Assembly (NCBI GenBank): GCA_944470555.2
Contig: OX104134.1
Location: 48,544,691-48,608,690, forward strand
Length of the DNA stretch: 64,000 nucleotides
DNA from: Heterobilharzia americana
Taxonomy: Eukaryota > Platyhelminthes > Trematoda > Strigeidida > Schistosomatidae
Direction of reading: 5' to 3'
The notes under the pieces were generated by a model, which was given only the letters and a program-made list of their open reading frames with translations, ran no database searches and was not told the origin of the DNA. Each line of letters starts with the position of its first letter. Position 1 is the first letter of the stretch. The translations under genes were made by a program, and so were the position numbers. Of the stretch, positions 11,362 through 22,554 are shown piece after piece.

Positions 11362-13125
11362 CTTATTACCTGTCTCTTGGGTTCCTAATAGAACATAGCG
11401 CTTCAGTAGCAACTCTCCATTGCACTCTCTTCTCTGCAGTCTTTTCAAGCTGGCTCCACGACTCCCCATAACCTTTCATTTCTTCATCACACAACCTCCT
11501 CCATGTCACCCTCACCTATGACACCCAACTCGTCGTTTCCCCTTCGGATTCCACTCTAGGACCCGCTCTGGTGCGTGATGTCTCCAAACAGTCGTCTCAG
11601 TGTACGCCCAATCCATTTCCACTTCCTTCCGTACATTTGTTGGGCGATGGGTTCTTGGTTGGTTCGTTGCCAACCAGAGTTCCTTGTTGCTTATTCTTTC
11701 TGGCCATCTGATCTTCAGTAACGAGCCAGCGTAGGCAGTTGTTGATGAATGTCTGTAGTTTGTTGGAAATGCTTTTCTTAACGCGCCAAGTCTGTCAGTC
11801 ATCACATAGAAGCACTGACTTGACTGACTTAGTGTTCAAAATCCGGATCTCGTTCACACTTTATGTTGACTACGGTGCAGTGCAGTAGATCTCCACACTG
11901 ATTACGGATTAATGAAGGCCTGTCTTTCCGATCCTGCCTGGCTTTGACGTCCTCATCTGTGCCGCCTATAGTTGGAACGATGCTGCCTAGGTAGGTGGAA
12001 GAGACAACTTCCTTTAGGTTTCTCCTGACGATAGTTATTGGTGCTTGCTGTTGTTGGTTGGGTATCTTCAGCATCTCTGTTTTCTCTACGTTCACTTGAA
12101 GCCCCGTTTTCCTTCGCTGCCTCTTCTGTCAACTAATTGTTTATTGCCTGTAGATCTTTGAGTTTGTGCAACATTAGACACAAATCATCATCGGCGAAAT
12201 CCAAATCTTCTGGGCTATTTTCATCAGTCCAGCCAGCATATGACCATCTTCTCACTCCTCACAGTCTCTTGCATGATCAAGTCCAGTTCAGTCGACCACA
12301 ATCAAAAAGATCATCGGTGTTGGTAGGCAGCAGCCTTGTCTTACTCCTGTCTTCACTTCAAAGGCGTCACTGAGTTTTCCATTGTGAGCCACTTGGCATA
12401 TGGCGTCTTCATATAGTTGTTGAATGAGGTTGATAAATATTTGTGGCACTCCATAGTGTTGTAGCAACTGTCAAATTACTTCTCGGTCGACGCTGTCGAA
12501 AGCCTTTTAAAAGTCGATGAAGTTGTTCTATGAAGATGTGCAGCATAGCGTTGCAATTCGGTCCGCACATGAATTGTTCTTCCTGAAGCCAGCCAGCCAG
12601 CCAGCCAGCCTGTTCCGGTCGCAATTTCGAATGCAGAGCATTGTTTACTCTCTCACAAGGATGATGTGGCTTAATATTTTGTTTGGGGTGGACAAAAAGA
12701 CAGGAGCATGATTCCGTGCCAGTTCTTGCAAAGACTTAAGTCTCCCTTCTTTGGAAGCTTGACAAGGCAGTCCTCCTTCCAATCTGCAGGTACCTTTCTT
12801 CCTTTCCTTCCAAATCTTCAGCAATGGTGGTGTGAGCATATCCGTTGCAAATGTCTCTGTGTCTGTTTTCAGTGTTTCTGGAGGAATTCCATCTGGTCCT
12901 GCTGCTTCCTCGGATTTCAGCAACTTTATGGCGTTCGGGACTTCGGCTTTTGTCGGAGGGCTTGTGTTCACTGATAGTTCTGTGGCTGGGCTGCTGGTGA
13001 TATTTCTGGACGAGTTGCAGATGGTGGTGGTGTGCTCGAATCAAGAGTTTTTTTCAAGTGATCAGCCCATCGTTCCGTTTGGTTCTCCTCTTTGGTAACT
13101 AAGTTCGCTTCACTATCCTTCATTG
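11362..13125 (-). mobile_element. RTE-type LINE family 1, copy 1 (5'-truncated, inactive)
   Basis: On the minus strand the RT N-terminus reads PPTKAEVPNAIKLLKSEEA and AAGPDGIPPETL. These are followed by frame breaks, a CTGG x5 expansion (12589-12610), and C-terminal pieces such as STYLGSIVPTIGGTDEDVKA and RISNKELWLATNQ. The 5' edge near 13125 lacks EN, so it is a truncated insertion. The 3' edge after GGAACCCAAGAGACAG runs into an A/T simple tail near 11362. It is collinear with copy 3 (37462-40275) with no net indel across about 1.75 kb and carries the same disruptions. Confidence 0.85.
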
Positions 13126-14214
13126 CCATTATTATTAGTAGTAGTATTGTGGACACTTAAACTTTTATAAATGACTGTGACATAATACTGTCATGATTTG
13201 TCTCCAGGCACTTACTGTTCATTATGTACTGATCATGCAATTTGTATTATTCACTTCCCCACCTTAACAGTTAACAAAAGTTTTAGTAAGTATTTGGAAT
13301 TCTAGTAATCAGTGTTTCCTAAGTATCCTGCCTAACTGGTTTATTTATTCTTCTGATGTTTAGCGTTTGAGTCTATCCATGCTGTAAGAATTTATTCATT
13401 GATTTATTATTTACTTATTCCTTCGATGACTGTTTCACCTTTATGCATTCGCTGTGCCAACCTTGAATTTTGTGATTGGAATTTCCAACTAAGAATTCTG
13501 TCATACGTTTATTGTTGCACAATTAATTATATGTCTTTGATTATTTGGCTTACTACCCTCGTTTAAATCGTCTGCTATAATCTTATAATCTTGAAATAAT
13601 TTCAGTATGAACATTGTTATTTTCGTTCACAAAGCCAGTTGATATTTTAATGTTGTTATAGTAAAAACCGTCAAGTTATGATTTATGAGTGGTGGATATC
13701 AGCTTTTAATGGATAATGTTACTGTCGCTTCTGACGTTGTGCTGTCAACAGTGGTAGTTGAACTCTCTCATGTTATTTCTATAATTGTTTTAGTTTACTT
13801 TTTTCATGTTTATGTCAAGTTATCTCGACGCATTAATGTCTGATTTACTTAGTGGGGATACGGATTAGTGTATTGTTTGTCATGGGGTTAACACTATCTC
13901 CATGAGCCAAAGTGAATGATCTTCAGGAAAAACATTCAGGTGGCATTGAACTCGATCAGTCGAGAGACTTTAGTGCAGTGTCTTATCCCGTAAGGAGTTC
14001 CAGGTCTGTGCATCACTCTGTTGGTGCTTTATTAGAAGACCCTGAGCGTTTTGGAGCCCATGTTCTAAGGTTCCTCTTGAGATCTGTAGGTTGACTGCGT
14101 TATCTGATTATGCGTCAAGCACGTAGGCGTACTGCTCTGCGTTCTCTCTCTTCTCCTATCTTGCTGTGAGACATGACCACTAATAATAAAAGTTATCATA
14201 AGGTTTCGGATTTT
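13126..14214. other. Spacer between two inverted RTE copies
   Basis: AT-rich from 13126 to about 13880, with no gene seen. From about 13880 the composition becomes more balanced and could be distal 5' UTR of the following LINE, but I cannot show that. Confidence 0.4.
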
Positions 14215-17200
14215 TCACCAGTACTACTTACTTCAACCTCGCCTACGTAACTCGTTACTAGCCAGTCCTAAGCCCAGATAAAGAGGAAAGGTTGGGCATC
14301 GGGCTAACAACCCTACCCCATAAACCCAATCCAATCGCTAAAGAAACTTCAAAGCACAAAGAAAATATAAAAAATAAAAATAAACCTATTCCTCACTGAA
14401 ATCGCGGAGACGAAATGACGCCGGTTGGTGAAAGCCTTCGAAAGCCAATTGGCCGATATGTCTTCTCTCTCTCTCTCTCTCTCTCTCGATGAAAGCGAAA
14501 GTAAGAATGGGGACATGAAATTTCATACACCATGTTTGAACCTAACAAGGCTGCCAGATTGCAAACGAGATGAGAAGGTATGACATAAAAGTGCTAGGAA
14601 TCTGCGAAGGCAGGTGGAAAGGAAGTGGACTCTTTAAACTGTCAACTGGAGAGTCAACAATCTACTCCGATATTGTCACCCAGACGACCACCACGAGCAC
14701 ACTGAGTTTTGGAGTTACTATCATGATGTCCCTGAGAGCATCGAAGGCTCTCATACAGTGGGAACCAATCTCCTCCAGCATCAGAATCATGACAGCAAGA
14801 TTCAACTCAAAAGGAAGGGAAGTCACAATCATACATTGCTACGCTACGCATCTACAAATGATGCAGATCAAGAGAAGAAGTAGGAATTCTACAGACAACT
14901 GCAATGAGTAATGGACAAGACCCCACTCTAATTGGCGACATCAAAATTCTAATGGATGGTGTGACATGAATGCCAAACTGGGAGCGGACAACACATGAAG
15001 AGAACTAACCATGGGTCGAGAAGCACTCGGTGAAACGACTGAGAATGGAGAACTGTTTGCAGACGTCTGCACATCCAACGATTTGGTGATTGGAGGCAGT
15101 GTGTACAAACACAAGGGTATTCACAAAGCGACGTGGATTTCACCAGATGGACACACCGAAAGTCAGATCGACTTCATCTCAATGTGAAGAAAGTGCAGAC
15201 GCAGAGTACTGGACACAAGATCAGATCAAGAAAGGGATCGAATGTAGGTTCAGACCACTCCCTGTCTAGTGCAAGGAACCTTGAAAATCAAGTTGAAGGA
15301 CATCTTCACGTCAGTCATCAGTACAAGATAGGAGACATTAGGCAACATTCCCGAGGAAACTTGTATGGAAGAACACTGGGACTGTTTGGAAGCTATGTGG
15401 AAAGGAACCTGGATAACCGTGTTAGGAAGGAAGAAGAAGCAAGACAAGGAATGGATCTCGACGGACATATGGAAGCTGACAGAGCAGGTAGAGGAAGATG
15501 ATGAAGCAGAAGATGAACCAGTGCAGTGTAAGGATGAACAACGAGAAGAGGAACTGAGTAGAACGTGTGTTGAACACTGGACAAAGAAGTGAAGGAGAGT
15601 GCACGCAAAGACAAAAGACACTTCTACGAAACACTGGCAAGTGAAGCAGAACAGGCTGTAGGTGGGAGAGACAGAGACCTGACAACATTATATCAAATAA
15701 CCAGGTTACTATCTGGGAGGGAAGAGATCAACACCGATGAAACCAATGGAAGATAGTGAAGGGAACTTAGTTACCAAAGAGGAGAACCAAACGGAACGAT
15801 GGGCTGATCACTTGAAAAAAACTCTTGATTCGAGCACACCACCACCATCTGCAACTCGTCCAGAAATATCACCAGCAGCCCAGCCACAGAACTATCAGTG
15901 AACACAAGCCCTCCGACAAAAGCCGAAGTCCCGAACGCCATAAAGTTGCTGAAATCCGAGGAAGCAGCAGGACCAGATGGAATTCCTCCAGAAACACTGA
16001 AAACAGACACAGAGACATTTGCAACGGATATGCTCACACCACCATTGCTGAAGATTTGGAAGGAAAGGAAGAAAGGTACCTGCAGATTGGAAGGAGGACT
16101 GCCTTGTCAAGCTTCCAAAGAAGGGAGACTTAAGTCTTTGCAAGAACTGGCACGGAATCATGCTCCTGTCTTTTTGTCCACCCCAAACAAAATATTAAGC
16201 CACATCATCCTTGAGAGAGAGTAAACAATGCTCTGCATTCGAAATTGCGACCGGAACAGGCTGGCTGGCTGGCTGGCTGGCTTCAGGAAGAACAATTCAT
16301 GTGCGGACCGAATTGCAACGCTATGCTGCACATCTTCATAGAACAACTTCATCGACTTTTAAAAGGCTTTCGACAGCGTCGACCGAGAAGTAATTTGACA
16401 GTTGCTACAACACTATGGAGTGCCACAAATATTTATCAACCTCATTCAACAACTATATGAAGATGCCACATGCCAAGTAATTCACAATGGGAAGCTCAGT
16501 GGTGCTTTTGAAGTGAAGACAAGAGTGAAACAAGGCTGTCTACTATCACCCATGATATTTCCTGATTGTAGTGGACTGGATCATGCAACAAACAGTGAGG
16601 AGCGAGAAGAGGGGCATGCGCTGGACCACGGAAAAGAACCTAGAAGACTTGGATTTCGCCGATGACTTGTGTCTAATGTCACACAAACTTGCAGATCTAC
16701 AGAAGAAAACTAACAAGTTGACAGAAGAGGCAGGTCAGGGCAGCGAAGACGGGTCTTCAAGTGAACGTAGAGAAGACAGAGGTGAAGATACCCAACCAAC
16801 GCCACCAACAACAATAACAAGCTCCAGTCACCGTCAACGGGAGAAACTTAAAGGAAGTAGCCTCCTTCACCTATCTGGGAAGCACTGTTTCAACTACATA
16901 TGGCGGCACAGATGAGAACGTCAAAGCCAGGCAGGATCGGAAAAGCAAGACAGGCGTTCATTAGCCTGAAACCAGTGTGGAGATCTTCTGCACTCAGCAT
17001 GTGGAACAAGATTCGGATTTTCAACACCAACATCAAGTCAGTGCTTCTATATGGTTCAGAGACTTGGCGCGTTAGGATAGGGATTTCCAACAAACTACAG
17101 ACAATCATCAACAACTGCCTACGCTGGCTCGTTACTGAAGATCAGATGGCCAGCATAATAAGAATAAGCAACAAGGAACTTTGGTTGGCAACGAACCAAC

Positions 17201-17513
17201 CGAGTACCTATAACTCAACAAATATGCAGAAGGAAGTGGAGATGGATTGGACATACACTGAGAAGGCCGACTGGGGACATCACGCGTCAGGCCAGGCACT
17301 CGAGTGGAACCCAGATGGGAAGCGACGAGTTGGGTGTCCCAGGTGAAGGTGACATGGAGGAGGTCGTGCGAGGAAGAAATGAGAGCTTGTGGGCTGTCGT
17401 GGAACCAGGTTGAAAAGATTTCAGAGAACAGAGCGCACTGGAGACGTGTTACTGAAGCCCTATTTTTCATTAGGAACCCGAGGGACAAATAATAACAATA
17501 ATAATAATATACA
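14215..17513 (+). mobile_element. RTE-type LINE family 1, copy 2 (near full length, mosaic, inactive)
   Basis: The 5' UTR includes GGTTGGGCATCGGGCTAAC (14292-14310), a segment I associate with this clade. The EN domain follows: MRRYDIKVLGICEGRWKGSG at 14570, CDMNAKLGAD near 14960, and ATWISPDGHTESQIDFISM ending near 15187. The linker continues to about 15890. RT shows AAGPDGIPPETL (about 15963-16000), QGCLLSPMIF (16531-16560) and FADDLCLMSH (about 16653-16682). The C-terminal domain has SVLLYGSETWRV and ISNKELWLATNQ, ending at an AAT-rich tail at 17485-17513. Multiple stops and frameshifts disable it, including CTGG x5 at 16261-16280 and an extra C at 16561. Sequence up to about 16440 follows copies 1, 3 and 4. 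After about 16463 it follows copy 5. Confidence 0.88.
14463..14487. repeat. (TC)n microsatellite inside the LINE 5' UTR
   Basis: An uninterrupted TC run between the 5' UTR motif and the EN start of copy 2. It looks like an expansion within the element because LINE-like sequence is present on both sides. Confidence 0.85.
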
Positions 17514-17639
17514 GCGCCTAAGTTCTACTCTCAGTTTGCTCCTTAGGACTTTAACTCGTATCGTGTAGTTATATGTGACGGTACTAATATCTATGACCGA
17601 CGTTTTTTTCGAAATTCTTTCTCTTACTAAGACGTATCA

Positions 17640-17775
17640 CTTATGATTTAGCTAGGTTTTTGTGCTTGAATAAGCTAATTGACACTGGCTGACTACCTTT
17701 GACTACGTTTCTTACCTCACAAGGGACTTAGTAAACTAAATTATTTCACTCAGTTGGATCAATATGACATTTTAA
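17640..17775 (-). mobile_element. PLE family 2 fragment, inverted half
   Basis: Reverse-complement sequence is homologous to 17868-18045 on the plus strand and to 59890-60040. All three share an AAGCTT near one end, AATTTAGTTTAC/AATTTTGTTTGCC in the middle, and AACCTAGCTA(A/G) at the other end. It encodes the region before and into the GIY-YIG domain in degraded form. Confidence 0.6.
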
Positions 17776-17784
17776 CCTGCAAAG

Positions 17785-18320
17785 CTTATTGTTTTTTGCT
17801 TGTGCAAAGGCACCTCAGAGATATTATGTAGGATTCTCAATAACCCTGGGATTAGAGTGGCATTTAAACCTACAAACTCACTCAGAAGTAAGCTTTTGCC
17901 GTTCACTGATTCTATTAAACCAACTAGTGAGAATAATTTTGTTTGCCAAGTCGCTTGCAACAATGGTGAGCTCAAATACATAGGTTATAACCAACCAGGG
18001 TCAGCTAGGCAATCCGAACACTAAAACCTAGCTAGGTCAGAATTGGCAGATCCTAATACGATAATAAAATTAGGAAGAAGCTCGCCCATAGCTCTTCATG
18101 CAAATGTACACAATAGTACCGGACAGAGTGATAATCCTTAAAAATCACCTATCTGAGTGGTGGGAGAGATTGATAACTGAATGTTCGTTTATCGAATCAT
18201 CACCTAATGCATGCAATGAGAATGACTCAGCACCTGTTTTGGGAAATCCTACTACCTATATCACAAAGGAAGCAAGGAAATTAGGGCTGTATAAAGGATA
18301 TCTCAAAGTTGTGTAGTTAT
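17785..18320 (+). mobile_element. PLE family 2 fragment: GIY-YIG region and C-terminus
   Basis: Reads GIRVAFKPTNSLRSKLL (about 17850-17900), then NNFVCQVACNNGELKYIGYN, matching the VAFKP...LRS...KD...VY-x-IPC...YIG pattern of PLE GIY-YIG domains. After a frame break, ILKNHLSEWWERLITECSF (from about 18134) matches the C-terminal end that follows GIY-YIG in many PLEs. The first Cys pair is partly lost (VACNNGE). The RT is absent. It forms a head-to-head pair with 17640-17775. Confidence 0.65.
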
Positions 18321-18959
18321 CTTGATATGACTACGGACAATAAATTGTGTCCAAAAAGTAAACCAAAAATAATACCGTCCTTCACTGTGTTACATATCTA
18401 ATAAATCAACTAAAAAGTGGTAAATAATGATCCTACAGTTGTGGGTTTTGACAAAGTAGACAGCTAGCTGCCTATGGCAATATGGGTTATTTAAATTTTC
18501 TGAGGTCTTTAAGCAGTTATGACGACTTGCTGCTCTTCAGGAACAAATACGTCTTTCAATATATTACCAATATTCAGAAGATGTGACTTCTTCCGTAAGA
18601 CTTTGGAAAGAATGTCGTTTTTAAATACGAAGCATGCTTCGGTCACATGGTAATGTATTTTCATAATTATTATATCCGACTACTTCACTGTCAACTTTTC
18701 CCACGACATTTGTCATAGGTAGAGGCTTCGTAGTTATCGTTCCGGTAAGTAGAATGTTTTTTTTGACAGATGTCAGTGTTGATACTTACTGTGTTGTAAT
18801 TAAGTAGAAAACCAGTTAATTGATTAAAATTAGGAAGACAACTTTCATGTAAGCCAGGTGAGCAAGGCGTACAGAATAAAGCGAACCAACAGAGGTTGAG
18901 CAATTTGACCCTGTATAGCAACGGCAAATTACAAGTATTAAAACAACAACAAATGATAC

Positions 18960-19125
18960 CCGTTGCACACGTGGTAGCTCTCTTGCTCCAGTGGTCTAGT
19001 GGATTGCGCCTTGGTGTTTGAAGCGTCGGACACTGAGTTCGAGTTCCGCTACGAACGAGATCACTCACTGGGGTGCATGTAAATCCAGCTGACGAAACGC
19101 GCTTCTCGGATTCTACTGCGAATCA
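18960..19125 (+). repeat. SM-alpha-like SINE with hammerhead remnant
   Basis: Box A TGGTCTAGTGG is at 18992-19002 and box B-like GAGTTCGAGTTCC at 19035-19047, which are Pol III internal promoter elements. The segment ATCCAGCTGACGAAACGCGC (19083-19102) continues TTCTCGGATTCTACTGC. It resembles the known schistosome hammerhead, in which ATCCAG, CTGATGA, stem II, GAAACGCGC and CTGGATTCCACTGC follow each other. Here stem II is deleted: CTGACGA runs straight into AAC. The ribozyme is therefore inactive as written. The family assignment is by recall of the published schistosome satellite ribozyme and is fairly specific. Confidence 0.65.
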
Positions 19126-19849
19126 TGAAGATGAAGGAAGCCATTTCACTTTACTTTAGGACAATTTAGCGATAAGAAATTTTGATTAAGCAACAAAATG
19201 AACTCAAATAGTTGTGCGATTTGACAACTGAGATAATCAAACGCACAGTCGAAGTCGATTTTGTTTCATTTTTCAAATCTTGTTTTCATTACTCTTAGTT
19301 ATTCATGTTTATGTTTGGCATCAGACGCCATTCAGATCACTTTTTCATAGGTGTAAATAAAATAGCCTAGTAAAATGTATATGCATACATCTGCAGAAAC
19401 CAGGAACTGCTGTAATTGCTATTGTTGTCGTGGCTTTTGGATTTTCAGTGGATTGGTTCTATGATTTTGACAACGGCACGCGCTGACAATGACTATGCAA
19501 AGTGAAAACACTTACAACGTGTGGTAATGTTTATCACTATGTCGTGTAAACATACAATTAAGCTTGACTGTTCTAATAAGTTGATTTCCATACATCGAAT
19601 TATGTGCAAAACTGTAGCTGAAACTCAACTATTCCATAACTTAGCTAAAACTCTACATCATGGATTGAACCTTTCATCTGATTCAGCTTAACAGACAAAT
19701 CACGCACATAATTACACAATAATCACTGAATAAAATCGTGAAAATTTTACCTTTCAGATACATCATGAGGTTTTTGACTGGGATTGTCGATGAGTTATAG
19801 ACTGAATGTAGCAGTAGTAGTAGTTAATATATTCAGGTAGTGTATAGCT
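19126..19849. other. Non-coding stretch
   Basis: No exon or recognisable repeat seen. AT-rich. Confidence 0.45.
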
Positions 19850-20040
19850 TACTCCCTACAAGGCATCAGGCTTGATGAAAAAGTAGTTCCTATGATTTAA
19901 ATGTTACTCAGTCCTGTGACCCGTTTCTATAATGTGTTTGCCTATAAATGATGATGTCTGTCTACGTCCTAATCGTGAGTTAAGATCATTAAAAATCTTG
20001 ATATGACGACTACTCGGTGTACGTATATCCTCAAAGTTAG
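19850..20040 (-). mobile_element. Possible PLE GIY-YIG tail fragment
   Basis: On the minus strand NSRLGRRQTSSFIGKHIIET is followed by GHR. This matches the S-x-I-x-xH-x-x-x-TGH motif that follows the GIY-YIG core in PLEs, with FIKPDAL downstream resembling the R-x-KP-x-LC segment. It is short and diverged, and differs from the neighbouring PLE copy, so it is probably another family. Confidence 0.4.
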
Positions 20041-20297
20041 TCTGTATGATTAAGCGAGATTTAGTAAAACAAACAATGTGAGCGAAGAAATATTTCTTTT
20101 CAATTAGTTCCTCATCAATGGCTCTACACTAATATAGCATTTTCAAACGTAAAATTACATACCAATCTAGTGGTGAGAGTTGTTCAATGAAAGGTTATCA
20201 ATCTCAAAGTATCAAGAAGGTGATAATTGATCAGGTAATTAAGACAGTTAACTAAAGCAAAGATTAATTATCGTAGAAAGATTTTGTGAACAGGTTC

Positions 20298-20442
20298 TTA
20301 CATAATTGATATTTTGATAATGATAACTAAAGAGCGAAAATGAACTGTTACGTAAAATGGTAAATTGTTGACGGTAATTAGAGACAGTAGGGGGAGAGAA
20401 AGATGGTTAAGTCTGTAATAATAATAATAATAATAATAATAA

Positions 20443-20485
<43 letters not shown>

Positions 20486-22109
20486 GTAATAATAATGGAG
20501 CTATTAAAATATTGTATGGTGGATGAAATGAAGAGTCTTGTTGTAATAAATGAGCTATACAGATGGCCAAGGCAAAGAAAGAGGCTGTACGAATCTCTTC
20601 TGAACACACAGACTTGGCTTGTGTAGGTGGATTCCTATGGCTTCTGCTGTATGTAAAAGACGACTCGTAGAGATGGGTGAGGTGAGAAGGAATGTGATAA
20701 ATAACTTTAAAGGCATTATGAATGTTAACTCGGTGGCCGGTGTCAATCAGATGAGAGAGTATTGAGCTTCGTGTCAGTCTGGTTTCCCCCTTACTTAGCC
20801 ATGAAGGATGATGCTCGGCGATTCGACGACGGACTTGCCTAACTGTACGTCCAATGTAACTAGCTCCACAGGAGCAGTTGAACTGGTAAATGCACATAGA
20901 AGAGGAGAAGTCAGGGAGTCTGTCTTTAGTTCGTGTGGTCATCATCGGCCGGCTGTAGAAAACACAACATAACTTGGCGGCATTAAATGATCTTCTTATG
21001 GCATTTCTTAAGCGTTGTGTCACAATTTCGCTGATGATGTCACCTCGAAATTGTAGTCTTAGGAACAATGGTTTCTTGGAGACTGTAGGCATTCTGGTTT
21101 TCATATTGGATGTGTTCATATTTTTAGCCAGGAACGTTTCTGGATATCCATTACTACTGAGTAGATCGTGGATAATTTGAAGCTCTTCGTCAAAAGTATC
21201 ATCTGAACAGATGAGTCTCGCCCGATGGACCAAACATTTAACGAGATTTCGTTTATATTGCAAGGGGACGAAACTCAAGAAGTGGGTGTATTGACCTGTT
21301 GACGTTGGTTTCCGATACACACTTCTTTTTATAGTTCCATCCACCTTCCTTGTCAATCGGACATCTAAGAAGGTGATGCTGTCGTCACTTTCTGTTTCAA
21401 TAGTGAAGGTTATTGCTGGATGGACGCCATTGAATTCATCCAGTATGATCCTTGCATCGTCCTCGTTATTCACAATCAAGAATGTATCATCTACATAACG
21501 GCAATAAAATTCTAACCCGCTTATGATGCTTTCCAGAGGGCCATTTTCTAATTTTGCTAAGAAGAAATCCGCTAAGATTGGGCCTAGTGGTGACCCCATA
21601 GCGACACCGTCTGACTGTCTATAGAATTCCTTATTGAAGAGAAAGTGTACATTCATTGTACATCGTAAGAGAAGCTCTTTCAAGGTGGATGCCGTAATTC
21701 CAATTTCTATGTTTCTCTTTTCCAGTTCGCTACATATGAAGTCCACTGTTTCCATCAGAGGGACATTTGTGAATAGGGATGATACGTCTAAGGATATCAT
21801 AGACTTATTATTCACATTCAAATCTCTTATTTTATCGATAAAGTGAAAAGTATCTTTGACGCTATGCTTTACAACCTCCTTATGCAATGGTTTCAAGAGT
21901 TGTACTAGCCATTTCGCCGTCGCATGGTATGGAGAGTTTGACATGTCAAGAATCGGTCGGAGTGGTAATCCATTCTTATGCACCTTTGGTAAACCATACA
22001 ACCTCGGTGTTACTGTGCCAGTAGGTCTGAGTGTTTCATACTCATTTTGTGAAATGAAGCCTTGCTTCTTCAAGGATTCGGATAATTGCCTCTCCGTCTT
22101 CTCTGTCAT
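20298..22109 (-). CDS. PLE reverse transcriptase with GIY-YIG endonuclease (disrupted)
   Basis: This is the longest open frame in the window (603 codons). Positions from the ATG at 22109: TPRLYGLPKVHK (34-45); SLDVSSLFTNVP (106-117, RT motif A with its Asp); GVAMGSPLGP (168-177, motif B); YCRYVDDTFLIV (202-213, catalytic YVDD); FLDVRLTR (247-254). The GIY-YIG core follows at 407-440: CIYQFNCSCGASYIGRTVRQ and EHHPSWLSKG. RT copies RNA and GIY-YIG nicks target DNA, so the RT triads look intact. Defects: upstream coding sequence continues (DKMNSLLSDDSKF) but is separated by an in-frame TAG at 22131-22133. A 1-base deletion near codon 480 also throws the end out of frame, so the true C-terminus (HTAEAIGIHLHKPSLCVQK) lies in another frame and the apparent poly-Leu/Tyr end is translated microsatellite. 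Confidence 0.85.
20414..20490. repeat. (TAA)n array in PLE 3' region
   Basis: A TAA trinucleotide array with small interruptions. Its mirror, (TTA)n, is at about 22507-22583 in the inverted copy. Confidence 0.9.
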
Positions 22110-22189
22110 GTCAGTATTGGTTGATAGTTTCTAAAATTTACTGTCATCACTGAGAAGGCTATTCATTTTATCTAGGTATTCGGCTATTT

Positions 22190-22517
22190 TCATCCTTCAT
22201 GGCTAAGTAAGGGGCAAACCAGATTGATACGAAGCTCAATACTCTCTCATCTGATTGACACCGGCCACCGAGTTAACATTCATAATGCCTTTAACGTTAT
22301 TTATCACATTCCTTCTCACCTCACCCATGCTCTACGAGTTTGTCTTTTACATACAGCAGAAGCCATAGGAATCCACCTACACAAGCCAAGTCTGTGTGTT
22401 CAGAAGAGATTCGTACAGCCTCTTTCTTCGCCTTGGACATGTGTATGGCTCATTTATTACAACAAGACTCTTCATTTCATCCACCATACAATATTTTAAT
22501 AGCTCCATTATTATTAC

Positions 22518-22554
<37 letters not shown>

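Larger units (their letters stand above)
20059..22189 (-). mobile_element. Penelope-like element family 1, main copy
   Basis: The element body carries RT and GIY-YIG coding sequence on the minus strand, a 3' region with a TAA trinucleotide array (about 20414-20490), and a terminal segment ending near 20059. The 3' 750 bases are repeated in inverted orientation at 22190-22939, immediately next to the 5' truncation point. PLEs of other animals are known to carry such inverted or tandem terminal copies (pLTRs). The N-terminal part of the RT protein is missing. Confidence 0.85.

Noticed and set aside
15250..15688. Antisense Ser/Leu-rich frames over the LINE linker
   Set aside because: They are shadows of the A/G-rich LINE sense strand and repeat in every copy.
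20298..20560. Poly-Leu/Tyr C-terminus of the PLE protein as a membrane segment
   Set aside because: It is translation of the TAA/TTA trinucleotide array after a 1-base frameshift. The true C-terminus is in another frame.
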